Shown one piece after another: positions 13,203 through 25,564 of a stretch of 64,000 nt of DNA. The notes beneath the pieces are model-generated. The model worked only from the letters and a program-made list of their open reading frames with translations, searched no databases and was not told the origin of the DNA. Position 1 is the stretch's first letter; the number at the start of each line of letters is the position of its first letter. The position numbers and the translations under genes were made by a program. Origin of the DNA: Dryomyza anilis (Eukaryota; Arthropoda; Insecta; Diptera; Dryomyzidae); NCBI GenBank assembly GCA_951804985.1, contig OX638132.1:43252791-43316790 (forward strand), written 5' to 3'.

Positions 13203-16200
13203 AAAAGTATAATTAAAAGGGCAAAAATAAATTATAAAATGTGATAACTTTGAGGACTCTACGACTCGTATTTACGGAGTTATGAACATTTTATTTTGAG
13301 ACGTCATTTCTCAAGAACCGTTCCGCCGTTTATTATGATTTATATTATAATTAAAGGCCTAAAATAGATTACAAAATGTGCCAGCTTTAAGTTATGAGCA
13401 TTTTAAGTTTGAGCCGTGATTTTTCAAGAACCCTTGCTTCGATTATAAGAATTTATATTGGATTATAAGAATTTATAATAGAATTAAAAGGGCAAAAATA
13501 GATTACAAAATGTGCCAACTTTGAGGCCTCTACGACTTGTATTTACGGAGTTATGAGCATTTCAAGTTTGAGACGTGATTTCTCAAGAACTGTTCCGCCG
13601 TTTATAATGATTTTTATTAGAATTAAAGACAAAAGTAGATCACAACATGTGCCAACTTTGAGGCTTCTACGACTCACATTTACGGAGTTATGTGCATTTT
13701 AAGTTTGAGACGCGATTTCTCAAGAACCCTTGCACCGATTATAATAATTTATATTGGAATTAAAGTGCAAGAATAGATTACAAAATGTGCCAACTTTGAG
13801 CCCTCTACGACGCGTATTTACGAAGTTATGAGCATTTTAAATTTGAGAAGTAATCTCTCAAGAACTTTTGCGTCGATTATAATGATTTATATTAGAATTA
13901 AAAGGGCAAAAATATATTACAAAATGTGCCAACTTTGAGGCCTCTACGACGCGTATTTACGGAGTTATGAGCATTATAAATTTGAGAAGTAATCTCTCAA
14001 GAACCCTTGCGCCGATTATAATGATTTATATTATAATTAAAAGGGCAATAATAGATTACAAAATGTGCCAAATTTGAGGGCCTCTACGACTCGTATTTAC
14101 GGAGTTATGAGCATTTTAAGTTTAAGACGTGACTACTCAAGAACCCTTGCACCGATTATAATTAGTTATATTAGAATTAAAAGGGCAAAAATAGATTATA
14201 AAATGTACAAACTTTGGGGCCTCTACGACTAGTATTTACGTAGTTATAATCATTTTATGTTTGAGACGTGTGTTCTCAATAACCACATGCGCCGATTATA
14301 ATGATTTATATTGGAATTAAAAGGGCAAAAATAAATTACAAAATGTGCCAACTTTGAGGCCTCTACGACTCATATTTAAGTAATTATGAGCATTTTAATT
14401 TTGAGAAGTGATTTTTTAAGTAATCTTGCTCCGATTATAATAAGTTATATTAAAATTATAATAATTATAATTATAAGGGCAAAAATAAATTATAAAATGT
14501 GCCAACTTTGAGGCCCTTTACGACTCGTATTTACGGATTTATGAACAGTTTAAGTTTGAGACGTGACTTCTCAAGAACCCTTGCGCCGATTATAATGAGT
14601 TATATTAGAATTAAAAGGGCAAAAATAGATTATAAAATGTGCCAACTTTAAGGCCTCTACGACGTGTATTTACGGAGTTATGAGCATTTTATGTTTGAGA
14701 TGTGATTTCTCAATAATCACATGCGCCAATTATAATGATTTATATTGGAATTAAAAGGGCAAACATAGATCACAAAATGTGCAAACTTTGAGGCCTCTAC
14801 GACGCGTATTTACGGAGTTATGAGCATTTTAAATTTGAGAAGTAATCTCTCAAGAACCCTTGCGCCGATTATACTGATTTATATTAGAATTAAAAAGGGC
14901 AAAAATAGATTACAAAATGTGCCAACTTTGAGGGCTCTACGACGCGTATTTACGGAGTTATGAGCATTTTAAATGAGAGAAGTAATCTCCCAAGAACCCT
15001 TGTGCCGATTATAAGGATTTATATTGGAATTAAAAGTGCAAAAATAGATTACAAAATGTGCCAACTTTGAGGCCTCTACGACGCGTATTTACGGAGTTAT
15101 GAGCATTTTAAATTTGAAAAGTAATCTCTCAAGAACTTTTACGCCGATTATAATGATTTATATTAGAATTAAAAGGGCAAAAATAGATTATAAAATGTGC
15201 CAACTTTGAGGCCTCTACTACGTGTATTTACGGAGTTATGAGCATTTTAAATTTGATTCGTGATTTCTCAAGAACCGTTCCGCCGATTATAATGATTTAT
15301 ATTAGAATTAAAAAGGCAAAAATAGATTACAAAATGTGCCAACTTTGAGGCCTCTACGACGCGTATTTACGGAGTTATGAGCATTTTAAATTTGAGAAGT
15401 AATCTCTCAAGAACCCTTACGCCGATTATAATGATTTATATTATAATTAAAAGGGCAAAAATAGATTACAAAATCTGCCAAATTTGAGGCCCTCTACAAC
15501 TGTATTTACGGAGTTATGAACATTTTAAGTTTGAGAAGTGACTTCTCAAACACCTTTGCGCCGATTATAATTAGTTATATTAGAATTAAAAGGGCAAAAA
15601 TAGATTATAAAATGTACAAACTTTGGGGCCTCTACGACTAGTATTTACGTAGTTATAATCATTTTATGTTTGAGACGTGTGTTCTCAATAAACACATGCG
15701 CCAATTATAATGATTTATATTGGAATTAAAAGGGCAAAAATAAATTACAAAATGTGCCAACTTTTAGGCCTCTACGACTCATATTTAAGTAATTATCAGC
15801 ATTTTAGTTTTGAGAAATGATTTTTTAAGTAATCTTGCTCCGATTATAATAAGTTATATTAAAATTATAATAATTATAATTAAAAGGACAAAAATAAATT
15901 ATAAAATGTGCCAACTTTGAGGCCCTCTACGACTCGTATTTACGGAGTTATGAGCATTTTAAATTTGAGACGTGACTTCTAAAGAACCCTTGCGCCGATT
16001 ATAATGAGTTATATTAGAATTAAAAGGGCAAAAATAGATTATAGAATATGCCAAATTTAAGGCCTCTACGACGTGTATTTACGGAGTTATGAGCATTTTA
16101 TGTTTGAGACGTGATTTCTCAATAACCTCATGCGCCAATTATAATGATTTATATTGGAATTAAAAGGGCAAAAATAAATTACAAAATGTACCAACTTTGT

Positions 16201-16466
16201 GGCCTCTAAGACGAGTATTTACAGAGTTATGAACATTTTAAATTTGAGACGTGATTTCTCAAGCTCCCTTGCGCCGATTATAATGAGTAATATTAGAATT
16301 AAAAGGGCACAAATAGATTATAAAATGTACAAAATTTGGGGCCTCTACGACTTGTATTTAGCAGTTATAAGCATTTTATGTTTGAGACGTGTTTTCTCAA
16401 TAACCACATGCGCCGATTATAATGATTTATATTGGAATTAAAAGGGCAAAAATAGATTACAAAATG
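13203..16466 (+). repeat. 139-bp satellite array, plus orientation, higher-order unit 3
   Basis: Monomer order closely follows unit 1 (compare 13,800-15,900 with 5,110-7,100). Small differences include CTCACATTTACGG at 13,674 and a lost A in GGAATTAAAGTGC near 13,760. The diagnostic monomer is at 16,199. No gene is seen. Confidence 0.95.
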
Positions 16467-16485
16467 TGCCAACTTTGAGTTGGCA
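16467..16485. other. Hairpin at left boundary of minisatellite array 4
   Basis: Same inverted repeat TGCCAAC-TTTGA-GTTGGCA abutting the array. Confidence 0.85.
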
Positions 16486-16840
16486 TATAATAATTATAAT
16501 AATTATAATAATTATAATAATTATAATAATTATAATAATTATAATAATTATAATAATTATAATAATTATAATAATTATAATAATTATAATAATTATAATA
16601 ATTATAATAATTATAATAATTATAATAATTATAATAATTATAATAATTATAATAATTATAATAATTATAATAATTATAATAATTATAATAATTATAATAA
16701 TTATAATAATTATAATAATTATAATAATTATAATAATTATAATAATTATAATAATTATAATGATTATAATAATTATAATAATTATAATAATTATAATAAT
16801 TATAATAATTATAATTATTATAATAATTATATTAATTATA
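16486..16840. repeat. 9-bp minisatellite array 4, about 39 units (shortest)
   Basis: ATTATAATA units with one A to G change near 16,762 and degenerate units in the last 30 bp. The ATTATTATAATAATTAT pattern near the right end resembles that of array 2, suggesting arrays 2 and 4 are the more closely related pair. Confidence 0.97.
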
Positions 16841-19730
16841 AAAAGTATAATTAAAAGGGCAAAAATAAATTATAAAATGTGATAACTTTGAGGACTCTAC
16901 GACTCGTATTTACGGAGTTATGAACATTTTATTTTGAGACGTCATTTCTCAAGAACCGTTCCGCCGTTTATTATGATTTATATTATAATTAAAGGCCTAA
17001 AATAGATTACAAAATGTGCCAGCTTTAAGTTATGAGCATTTTAAGTTTGAGCCGTGATTTCTCAAAAACCCTTGCTTCGATTATAAGAATTTATATTGGA
17101 TTATAAGAATTTATAATATAATTAAAAGGGCAAAAATAGATTACAAAATGTGCCAACTTTGAGGCCTCTACGACTTGTATTTACGGAGTTATGAGCATTT
17201 CAAGTTTGAGACGTGATTTCTCAAGAACTGTTCCGCCGTTTATAATGATTTTTATTAGAATTAAAGACAAAAATAGATCACAACATGTGCCAACTTTGAG
17301 GCTTCTACGACTCATATTTACGGAGTTATGTGCATTTTAAGTTTGAGACGCGATTTCTCAAGAACCCTTGCACCGATTATAATAATTTATATTGGAATTA
17401 AAAGTGCAAGAATAGATTACAAAATGTGCCAACTTTGAGGCCTCTACGACGCGTATTTACGGAGTTATGAGCATTATAAATTTGAGAAGTAATCTCTCAA
17501 GAACTTTTGCGTGGATTATAATGATTTATATTAGAATTAAAAGGGCAAAAATATATTACAAAATGTGCCAACTTTGAGGCCTCTACGACGCGTATTTACG
17601 GAGTTATGAGCATTATAAATTTGAGAAGTAATCTCTCAAGAACTTTTGCGTCGATTATAATGATTTATATTAGAATTAAAAGGGCAAAAATATATTACAA
17701 AATGTGCCAACTTTGAGGCCTCTACGACGCGTATTTACGGAGTTATGAGCATTTTAAATTTGAGAAGTAATCTCTCAAGAACTTTTGCGTCGATTATAAT
17801 GATTTATATTAGAATTAAAAGGGCAAAAATATATTACAAAATGTGCCAACTTTGAGGCCTCTACGACGCGTATTTACGGAGTTATGAGCATTTACGGAGT
17901 TATGAGCATTTTAAATTTGAGAAGTAATCTCTCAAGAACCCTTGCGCCGATTATAATGATTTATATTATAATTAAAAGGGCAATAATAGATTACAAAATG
18001 TGCCAAATTTGAGGGCCTCTACGACTTTTTTACGGAGTTATGAGCATTTTAAATTTGAGAAGTAATCTCTCAAGAACTTTTGCGTCGATTATAATGATTT
18101 ATATTAGAATTAAAAGGGCAAACATATATTACAAAATGTGCCAACTTTGAGGGCTCTACGACGCGTATTTACGGAGTTATGAGCATTTTAAATGAGAGAA
18201 GTAATCTCCCAAGAACCCTTGTGCCGATTATAAGGATTTATATTGGAATTAAAAGTGCAAAAATAGATTACAAAATGTGCCAACTTTGAGGCCTCTACGA
18301 CGCGTATTTACGGAGTTATGAGCATTTTAAATTTGAAAAGTAATCTCTCAAGAACTTTTACGCCGATTATAATGATTTATATTAGAATTAAAAGGGCAAA
18401 AATAGATTATAAAATGTGCCAACTTTGAGGCCTCTACTACGTGTATTTACGGAGTTATGAGCATTTTAAATTTGATACGTGATTTCTCAAGAACCGTTCC
18501 GCCGATTATAATGATTTATATTAGAATTAAAAAGGCAAAAATAGATTACCAAATGTGCCAACTTTGAGGCCTCTACGACGCGTATTTACGGAGTTATGAG
18601 CATTTTAAATTTGAGAAGTAATCTCTCAAGAACCCTTGCGCCGATTATAATGATTTATATTATAATTAAAAGGGCAAAAATAGATTACAAAATCTGCCAA
18701 ATTTGAGGCCCTCTACAACTGTATTTACGGAGTTATGAACATTTTAAGTTTGAGAAGTGACTTCTCAAACACCTTTGCGCCGATTATAATTAGTTATATT
18801 AGAATTAAAAGGGCAAAAATAGATTATAAAATGTACAAACTTTGGGGCCTCTACGACTAGTATTTACGTAGTTATAATCATTTTATGTTTGAGACGTGTG
18901 TTCTCAATAAACACATGCGCCAATTATAATGATTTATATTGGAATTAAAAGGGCAAAAATAAATTACAAAATGTGCCAACTTTTAGGCCTCTACGACTCA
19001 TATTTAAGTAATTATCAGCATTTTAGTTTTGAGAAATGATTTTTTAAGTAATCTTGCTCCGATTATAATAAGTTATATTAAAATTATAATAATTATAATA
19101 AAAAGGACAAAAATAAATTATAAAATGTGCCAACTTTGAGGCCCTCTACGACTCGTATTTACGGAGTTATGAGCATTTTAAATTTGAGACGTGACTTCTA
19201 AAGAACCCTTGCGCCGATTATAATGAGTTATATTAGAATTAAAAGGGCAAAAATAGATTATAGAATATGCCAAATTTAAGGCCTCTACGACGTGTATTTA
19301 CGGAGTTATGAGCATTTTATGTTTGAGACGTGATTTCTCAATAACCTCATGCGCCAATTATAATGATTTATATTGGAATTAAAAGGGCAAATATAAATTA
19401 CAAAATGTACCAACTTTGTGGCCTCTAAGACGAGTATTTACAGAGTTATGAACATTTTAAATTTGAGACGTGATTTCTCAAGCTCCCTTGCGCCGATTAT
19501 AATGAGTAATATTAGAATTAAAAGGGCACAAATAGATTATAAAATGTACAAAATTTGGGGCCTCTACGACTTGTATTTAGCAGTTATAAGCATTTTATGT
19601 TTGAGACGTGTTTTCTCAAGAACCCTTGCGCCGATTATAATGTTTTATATTGGAATTAAAAGTGCAAGAATAGAATACAAAATGTGGCAACTTTGAGTTA
19701 TGAGCATTTTAAGTTTGAGCCGTTATTTCT
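16841..19730 (+). repeat. 139-bp satellite, higher-order unit 4 and first copy of the 2,668-bp triplication
   Basis: Starts with the post-minisatellite opening (GTGATAACTTTGAGGACTC). From about 17,100 the sequence recurs 2,668 bp downstream. The diagnostic monomer at 19,418 is no longer followed by the hairpin and minisatellite. It continues as TTTTCTCAAGAACCCTTGCGCC and AAATGTGGCAACTTTGAGTTATGAGC, so this unit type lacks the minisatellite. An 18-bp direct duplication (TTTACGGAGTTATGAGCA twice, 17,873-17,908) marks the unit. Confidence 0.93.
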
Positions 19731-22398
19731 CAAGAACCCTTGCTTCGATTATAAGAATTTATATTGGATTATAAGAATTTATATTGGAATTAAAAGGGCA
19801 AAAATAGAATACAAAATGTGCCAACTTTGAGGCCTCTACGACTTGTATTTACGGAGTTATGAGCATTTAAAGTTTGAGACGTGATTTCTCAAGAACTGTT
19901 CCGCCGTTTATAATGATTTTTATTAGAATTAAAGACAAAAATAGATCACAACATGTGCCAACTTTGAGGCTTCTACGACTCATATTTACGGAGTTATGTG
20001 CATTTTAAGTTTGAGACGCGATTTCTCAAGAACCCTTGCACCGATTATAATAATTTATATTGGAATTAAAAGTGCAAGAATAGATTACAAAATGTGCCAA
20101 CTTTGAGGCCTCTACGACGCGTATTTACGGAGTTATGAGCATTATAAATTTGAGAAGTAATCTCTCAAGAACTTTTGCGTGGATTATAATGATTTATATT
20201 AGAATTAAAAGGGCAAAAATATATTACAAAATGTGCCAACTTTGAGGCCTCTACGACGCGTATTTACGGAGTTATGAGCATTATAAATTTGAGAAGTAAT
20301 CTCTCAAGAACTTTTGCGTCGATTATAATGATTTATATTAGAATTAAAAGGGCAAAAATATATTACAAAATGTGCCAACTTTGAGGCCTCTACGACGCGT
20401 ATTTACGGAGTTATGAGCATTTTAAATTTGAGAAGTAATCTCTCAAGAACTTTTGCGTCGATTATAATGATTTATATTAGAATTAAAAGGGCAAAAATAT
20501 ATTACAAAATGTGCCAACTTTGAGGCCTCTACGACGCGTATTTACGGAGTTATGAGCATTTACGGAGTTATGAGCATTTTAAATTTGAGAAGTAATCTCT
20601 CAAGAACCCTTGCGCCGATTATAATGATTTATATTATAATTAAAAGGGCAATAATAGATTACAAAATGTGCCAAATTTGAGGGCCTCTACGACTTTTTTA
20701 CGGAGTTATGAGCATTTTAAATTTGAGAAGTAATCTCTCAAGAACTTTTGCGTCGATTATAATGATTTATATTAGAATTAAAAGGGCAAACATATATTAC
20801 AAAATGTGCCAACTTTGAGGGCTCTACGACGCGTATTTACGGAGTTATGAGCATTTTAAATGAGAGAAGTAATCTCCCAAGAACCCTTGTGCCGATTATA
20901 AGGATTTATATTGGAATTAAAAGTGCAAAAATAGATTACAAAATGTGCCAACTTTGAGGCCTCTACGACGCGTATTTACGGAGTTATGAGCATTTTAAAT
21001 TTGAAAAGTAATCTCTCAAGAACTTTTACGCCGATTATAATGATTTATATTAGAATTAAAAGGGCAAAAATAGATTATAAAATGTGCCAACTTTGAGGCC
21101 TCTACTACGTGTATTTACGGAGTTATGAGCATTTTAAATTTGATACGTGATTTCTCAAGAACCGTTCCGCCGATTATAATGATTTATATTAGAATTAAAA
21201 AGGCAAAAATAGATTACCAAATGTGCCAACTTTGAGGCCTCTACGACGCGTATTTACGGAGTTATGAGCATTTTAAATTTGAGAAGTAATCTCTCAAGAA
21301 CCCTTGCGCCGATTATAATGATTTATATTATAATTAAAAGGGCAAAAATAGATTACAAAATCTGCCAAATTTGAGGCCCTCTACAACTGTATTTACGGAG
21401 TTATGAACATTTTAAGTTTGAGAAGTGACTTCTCAAACACCTTTGCGCCGATTATAATTAGTTATATTAGAATTAAAAGGGCAAAAATAGATTATAAAAT
21501 GTACAAACTTTGGGGCCTCTACGACTAGTATTTACGTAGTTATAATCATTTTATGTTTGAGACGTGTGTTCTCAATAAACACATGCGCCAATTATAATGA
21601 TTTATATTGGAATTAAAAGGGCAAAAATAAATTACAAAATGTGCCAACTTTTAGGCCTCTACGACTCATATTTAAGTAATTATCAGCATTTTAGTTTTGA
21701 GAAATGATTTTTTAAGTAATCTTGCTCCGATTATAATAAGTTATATTAAAATTATAATAATTATAATAAAAAGGACAAAAATAAATTATAAAATGTGCCA
21801 ACTTTGAGGCCCTCTACGACTCGTATTTACGGAGTTATGAGCATTTTAAATTTGAGACGTGACTTCTAAAGAACCCTTGCGCCGATTATAATGAGTTATA
21901 TTAGAATTAAAAGGGCAAAAATAGATTATAGAATATGCCAAATTTAAGGCCTCTACGACGTGTATTTACGGAGTTATGAGCATTTTATGTTTGAGACGTG
22001 ATTTCTCAATAACCTCATGCGCCAATTATAATGATTTATATTGGAATTAAAAGGGCAAATATAAATTACAAAATGTACCAACTTTGTGGCCTCTAAGACG
22101 AGTATTTACAGAGTTATGAACATTTTAAATTTGAGACGTGATTTCTCAAGCTCCCTTGCGCCGATTATAATGAGTAATATTAGAATTAAAAGGGCACAAA
22201 TAGATTATAAAATGTACAAAATTTGGGGCCTCTACGACTTGTATTTAGCAGTTATAAGCATTTTATGTTTGAGACGTGTTTTCTCAAGAACCCTTGCGCC
22301 GATTATAATGTTTTATATTGGAATTAAAAGTGCAAGAATAGAATACAAAATGTGGCAACTTTGAGTTATGAGCATTTTAAGTTTGAGACGTTATTTCT
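19731..22398 (+). repeat. Second copy of the 2,668-bp satellite higher-order repeat
   Basis: Matches 17,063-19,730 at a constant offset of 2,668 bp, with only scattered base differences (for example CATTTAAAG for CATTTCAAG near 19,864). The diagnostic monomer is at 22,086 and the 18-bp duplication marker at 20,541-20,576. No gene is seen. Confidence 0.92.
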
Positions 22399-25300
22399 CA
22401 AGAACCCTTGCTTCGATTATAAGAATTTATATTGGATTATAAGAATTTATATTGGAATTAAAAGGGCAAAAATAGAATACAAAATGTGCCAACTTTGAGG
22501 CCTCTACGACTTGTATTTACGGAGTTATGAGCATTTAAAGTTTGAGACGTGATTTCTAAAGAACTGTTCCGCCGTTTATAATGATTTTTATTAGAATTAA
22601 AGACAAAAATAGATCACAAAATGTGCCAACTTTGAGGCCTCTACGACTCATATTTACGGAGTTATGAGCATTTTAAGTTTGAGACGCGATTTCTCAAGAA
22701 CCCTTGCACCGATTATAATAATTTATATTGGAATTAAAAGTGCAAGAATAGATTACAAAATGTGCCAACATTGAGGCCTCTACGACACGTATTTACGGAG
22801 TTATGAGCATTTTAAATTTGAGACGTGATACCTCAAAAAGTGTCAACTTTGAGACCCCTACGACTTGTATTTACGGAGTTATGAGAATTTTATGTTTGAG
22901 ACGTGATTTCTCAATAACCACATGCGCCAATTATAATGATTTATATTGGAATTAAAAGGGCAGACATAGATCACAAAATGTGCCAACTTTGAGGCCTCTA
23001 CGACTCATATTTACGAAGTTATGAGCATTTTATATTTGAGAAGTAATCCTCTCTGGAACCCTTGCGCCGATTATACTGATTTATATCAGAATTAAAAAGG
23101 GCAAAAATAGATTACAAAATGTGCCAACTTTGAGTCCTCTGCGACGCGTATTTACGGAGTTATGAGCATTTTAAATGAGAGAAGTAATCTCTCAAGAACC
23201 CTTGTGCCGATTATAAGGATTTATATTGGAATTAAAAGTGCAAGAATAGATTACAAAATGTGCCAACTTTGAGGCCTCTACGACGCGTATTTACGGAGTT
23301 ATGAGCATTATAAATTTGAGAAGTAATCTCTCAAGAACTTTTGCGTGGATTATAATGATTTATATTAGAATTAAAAGGGCAAAAATATATTACAAAATGT
23401 GCCAACTTTGAGGCCTCTACGACGCGTATTTACGGAGTTATGAGCATTATAAATTTGAGAAGTAATCTCTCAAGAACTTTTGCGTCGATTATAATGATTT
23501 ATATTAGAATTAAAAGGGCAAAAATATATTACAAAATGTGCCAACTTTGAGGCCTCTACGACGCGTATTTACGGAGTTATGAGCATTTTAAATTTGAGAA
23601 GTAATCTCTCAAGAACTTTTGCGTCGATTATAATGATTTATATTAGAATTAAAAGGGCAAAAATATATTACAAAATGTGCCAACTTTGAGGCCTCTACGA
23701 CGCGTATTTACGGAGTTATGAGCATTTACGGAGTTATGAGCATTTTAAATTTGAGAAGTAATCTCTCAAGAACCCTTGCGCCGATTATAATGATTTATAT
23801 TATAATTAAAAGGGCAATAATAGATTACAAAATGTGCCAAATTTGAGGGCCTCTACGACTTTTTTACGGAGTTATGAGCATTTTAAATTTGAGAAGTAAT
23901 CTCTCAAGAACTTTTGCGTCGATTATAATGATTTATATTAGAATTAAAAGGGCAAACATATATTACAAAATGTGCCAACTTTGAGGGCTCTACGACGCGT
24001 ATTTACGGAGTTATGAGCATTTTAAATGAGAGAAGTAATCTCCCAAGAACCCTTGTGCCGATTATAAGGATTTATATTGGAATTAAAAGTGCAAAAATAG
24101 ATTACAAAATGTGCCAACTTTGAGGCCTCTACGACGCGTATTTACGGAGTTATGAGCATTTTAAATTTGAAAAGTAATCTCTCTAGAACTTTTACGCCGA
24201 TTATAATGATTTATATTAGAATTAAAAGGGCAAAAATAGATTATAAAATGTGCCAACTTTGAGGCCTCTACTACGTGTATTTACGGAGTTATGAGCATTT
24301 TAAATTTGATACGTGATTTCTCAAGAACCGTTCCGCCGATTATAATGATTTATATTAGAATTAAAAAGGCAAAAATAGATTACCAAATGTGCCAACTTTG
24401 AGGCCTCTACGACGCGTATTTACGGAGTTATGAGCATTTTAAATTTGAGAAGTAATCTCTCAAGAACCCTTGCGCCGATTATAATGATTTATATTATAAT
24501 TAAAAGGGCAAAAATAGATTACAAAATCTGCCAAATTTGAGGCCCTCTACAACTGTATTTACGGAGTTATGAACATTTTAAGTTTGAGAAGTGACTTCTC
24601 AAACACCTTTGCGCCGATTATAATTAGTTATATTAGAATTAAAAGGGCAAAAATAGATTATAAAATGTACAAACTTTGGGGCCTCTACGACTAGTATTTA
24701 CGTAGTTATAATCATTTTATGTTTGAGACGTGTGTTCTCAATAAACACATGCGCCAATTATAATGATTTATATTGGAATTAAAAGGGCAAAAATAAATTA
24801 CAAAATGTGCCAACTTTTAGGCCTCTACGACTCATATTTAAGTAATTATCAGCATTTTAGTTTTGAGAAATGATTTTTTAAGTAATCTTGCTCCGATTAT
24901 AATAAGTTATATTAAAATTATAATAATTATAATAAAAAGGACAAAAATAAATTATAAAATGTGCCAACTTTGAGGCCCTCTACGACTCGTATTTACGGAG
25001 TTATGAGCATTTTAAATTTGAGACGTGACTTCTAAAGAACCCTTGCGCCGATTATAATGAGTTATATTAGAATTAAAAGGGCAAAAATAGATTATAGAAT
25101 ATGCCAAATTTAAGGCCTCTACGACGTGTATTTACGGAGTTATGAGCATTTTATGTTTGAGACGTGATTTCTCAATAACCTCATGCGCCAATTATAATGA
25201 TTTATATTGGAATTAAAAGGGCAAATATAAATTACAAAATGTACCAACTTTGTGGCCTCTAAGACGAGTATTTACAGAGTTATGAACATTTTAAATTTGA

Positions 25301-25564
25301 GACGTGATTTCTCAAGCTCCCTTGCGCCGATTATAATGAGTAATATTAGAATTAAAAGGGCACAAATAGATTATAAAATGTACAAAATTTGGGGCCTCTA
25401 CGACTTGTATTTAGCAGTTATAAGCATTTTATGTTTGAGACGTGTTTTCTCAAGAACCCTTGCGCCGATTATAATGTTTTATATTGGAATTAAAAGTGCA
25501 AGAATAGAATACAAAATGTGGCAACTTTGAGTTATGAGCATTTTAAGTTTGAGCCGTTATTTCT
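22399..25564 (+). repeat. Third copy of the higher-order repeat, 498 bp longer
   Basis: Follows the second copy at an offset of 3,166 bp (diagnostic monomer 25,252; marker 23,707-23,742). The extra 498 bp lie between about 22,780 and 23,300. They include a truncated monomer (GTGATACCTCAAAAAGTGTCAAC) and a GATTTCTCAATAACCACATGCGCC-type monomer not present in the first two copies. No gene is seen. Confidence 0.9.
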
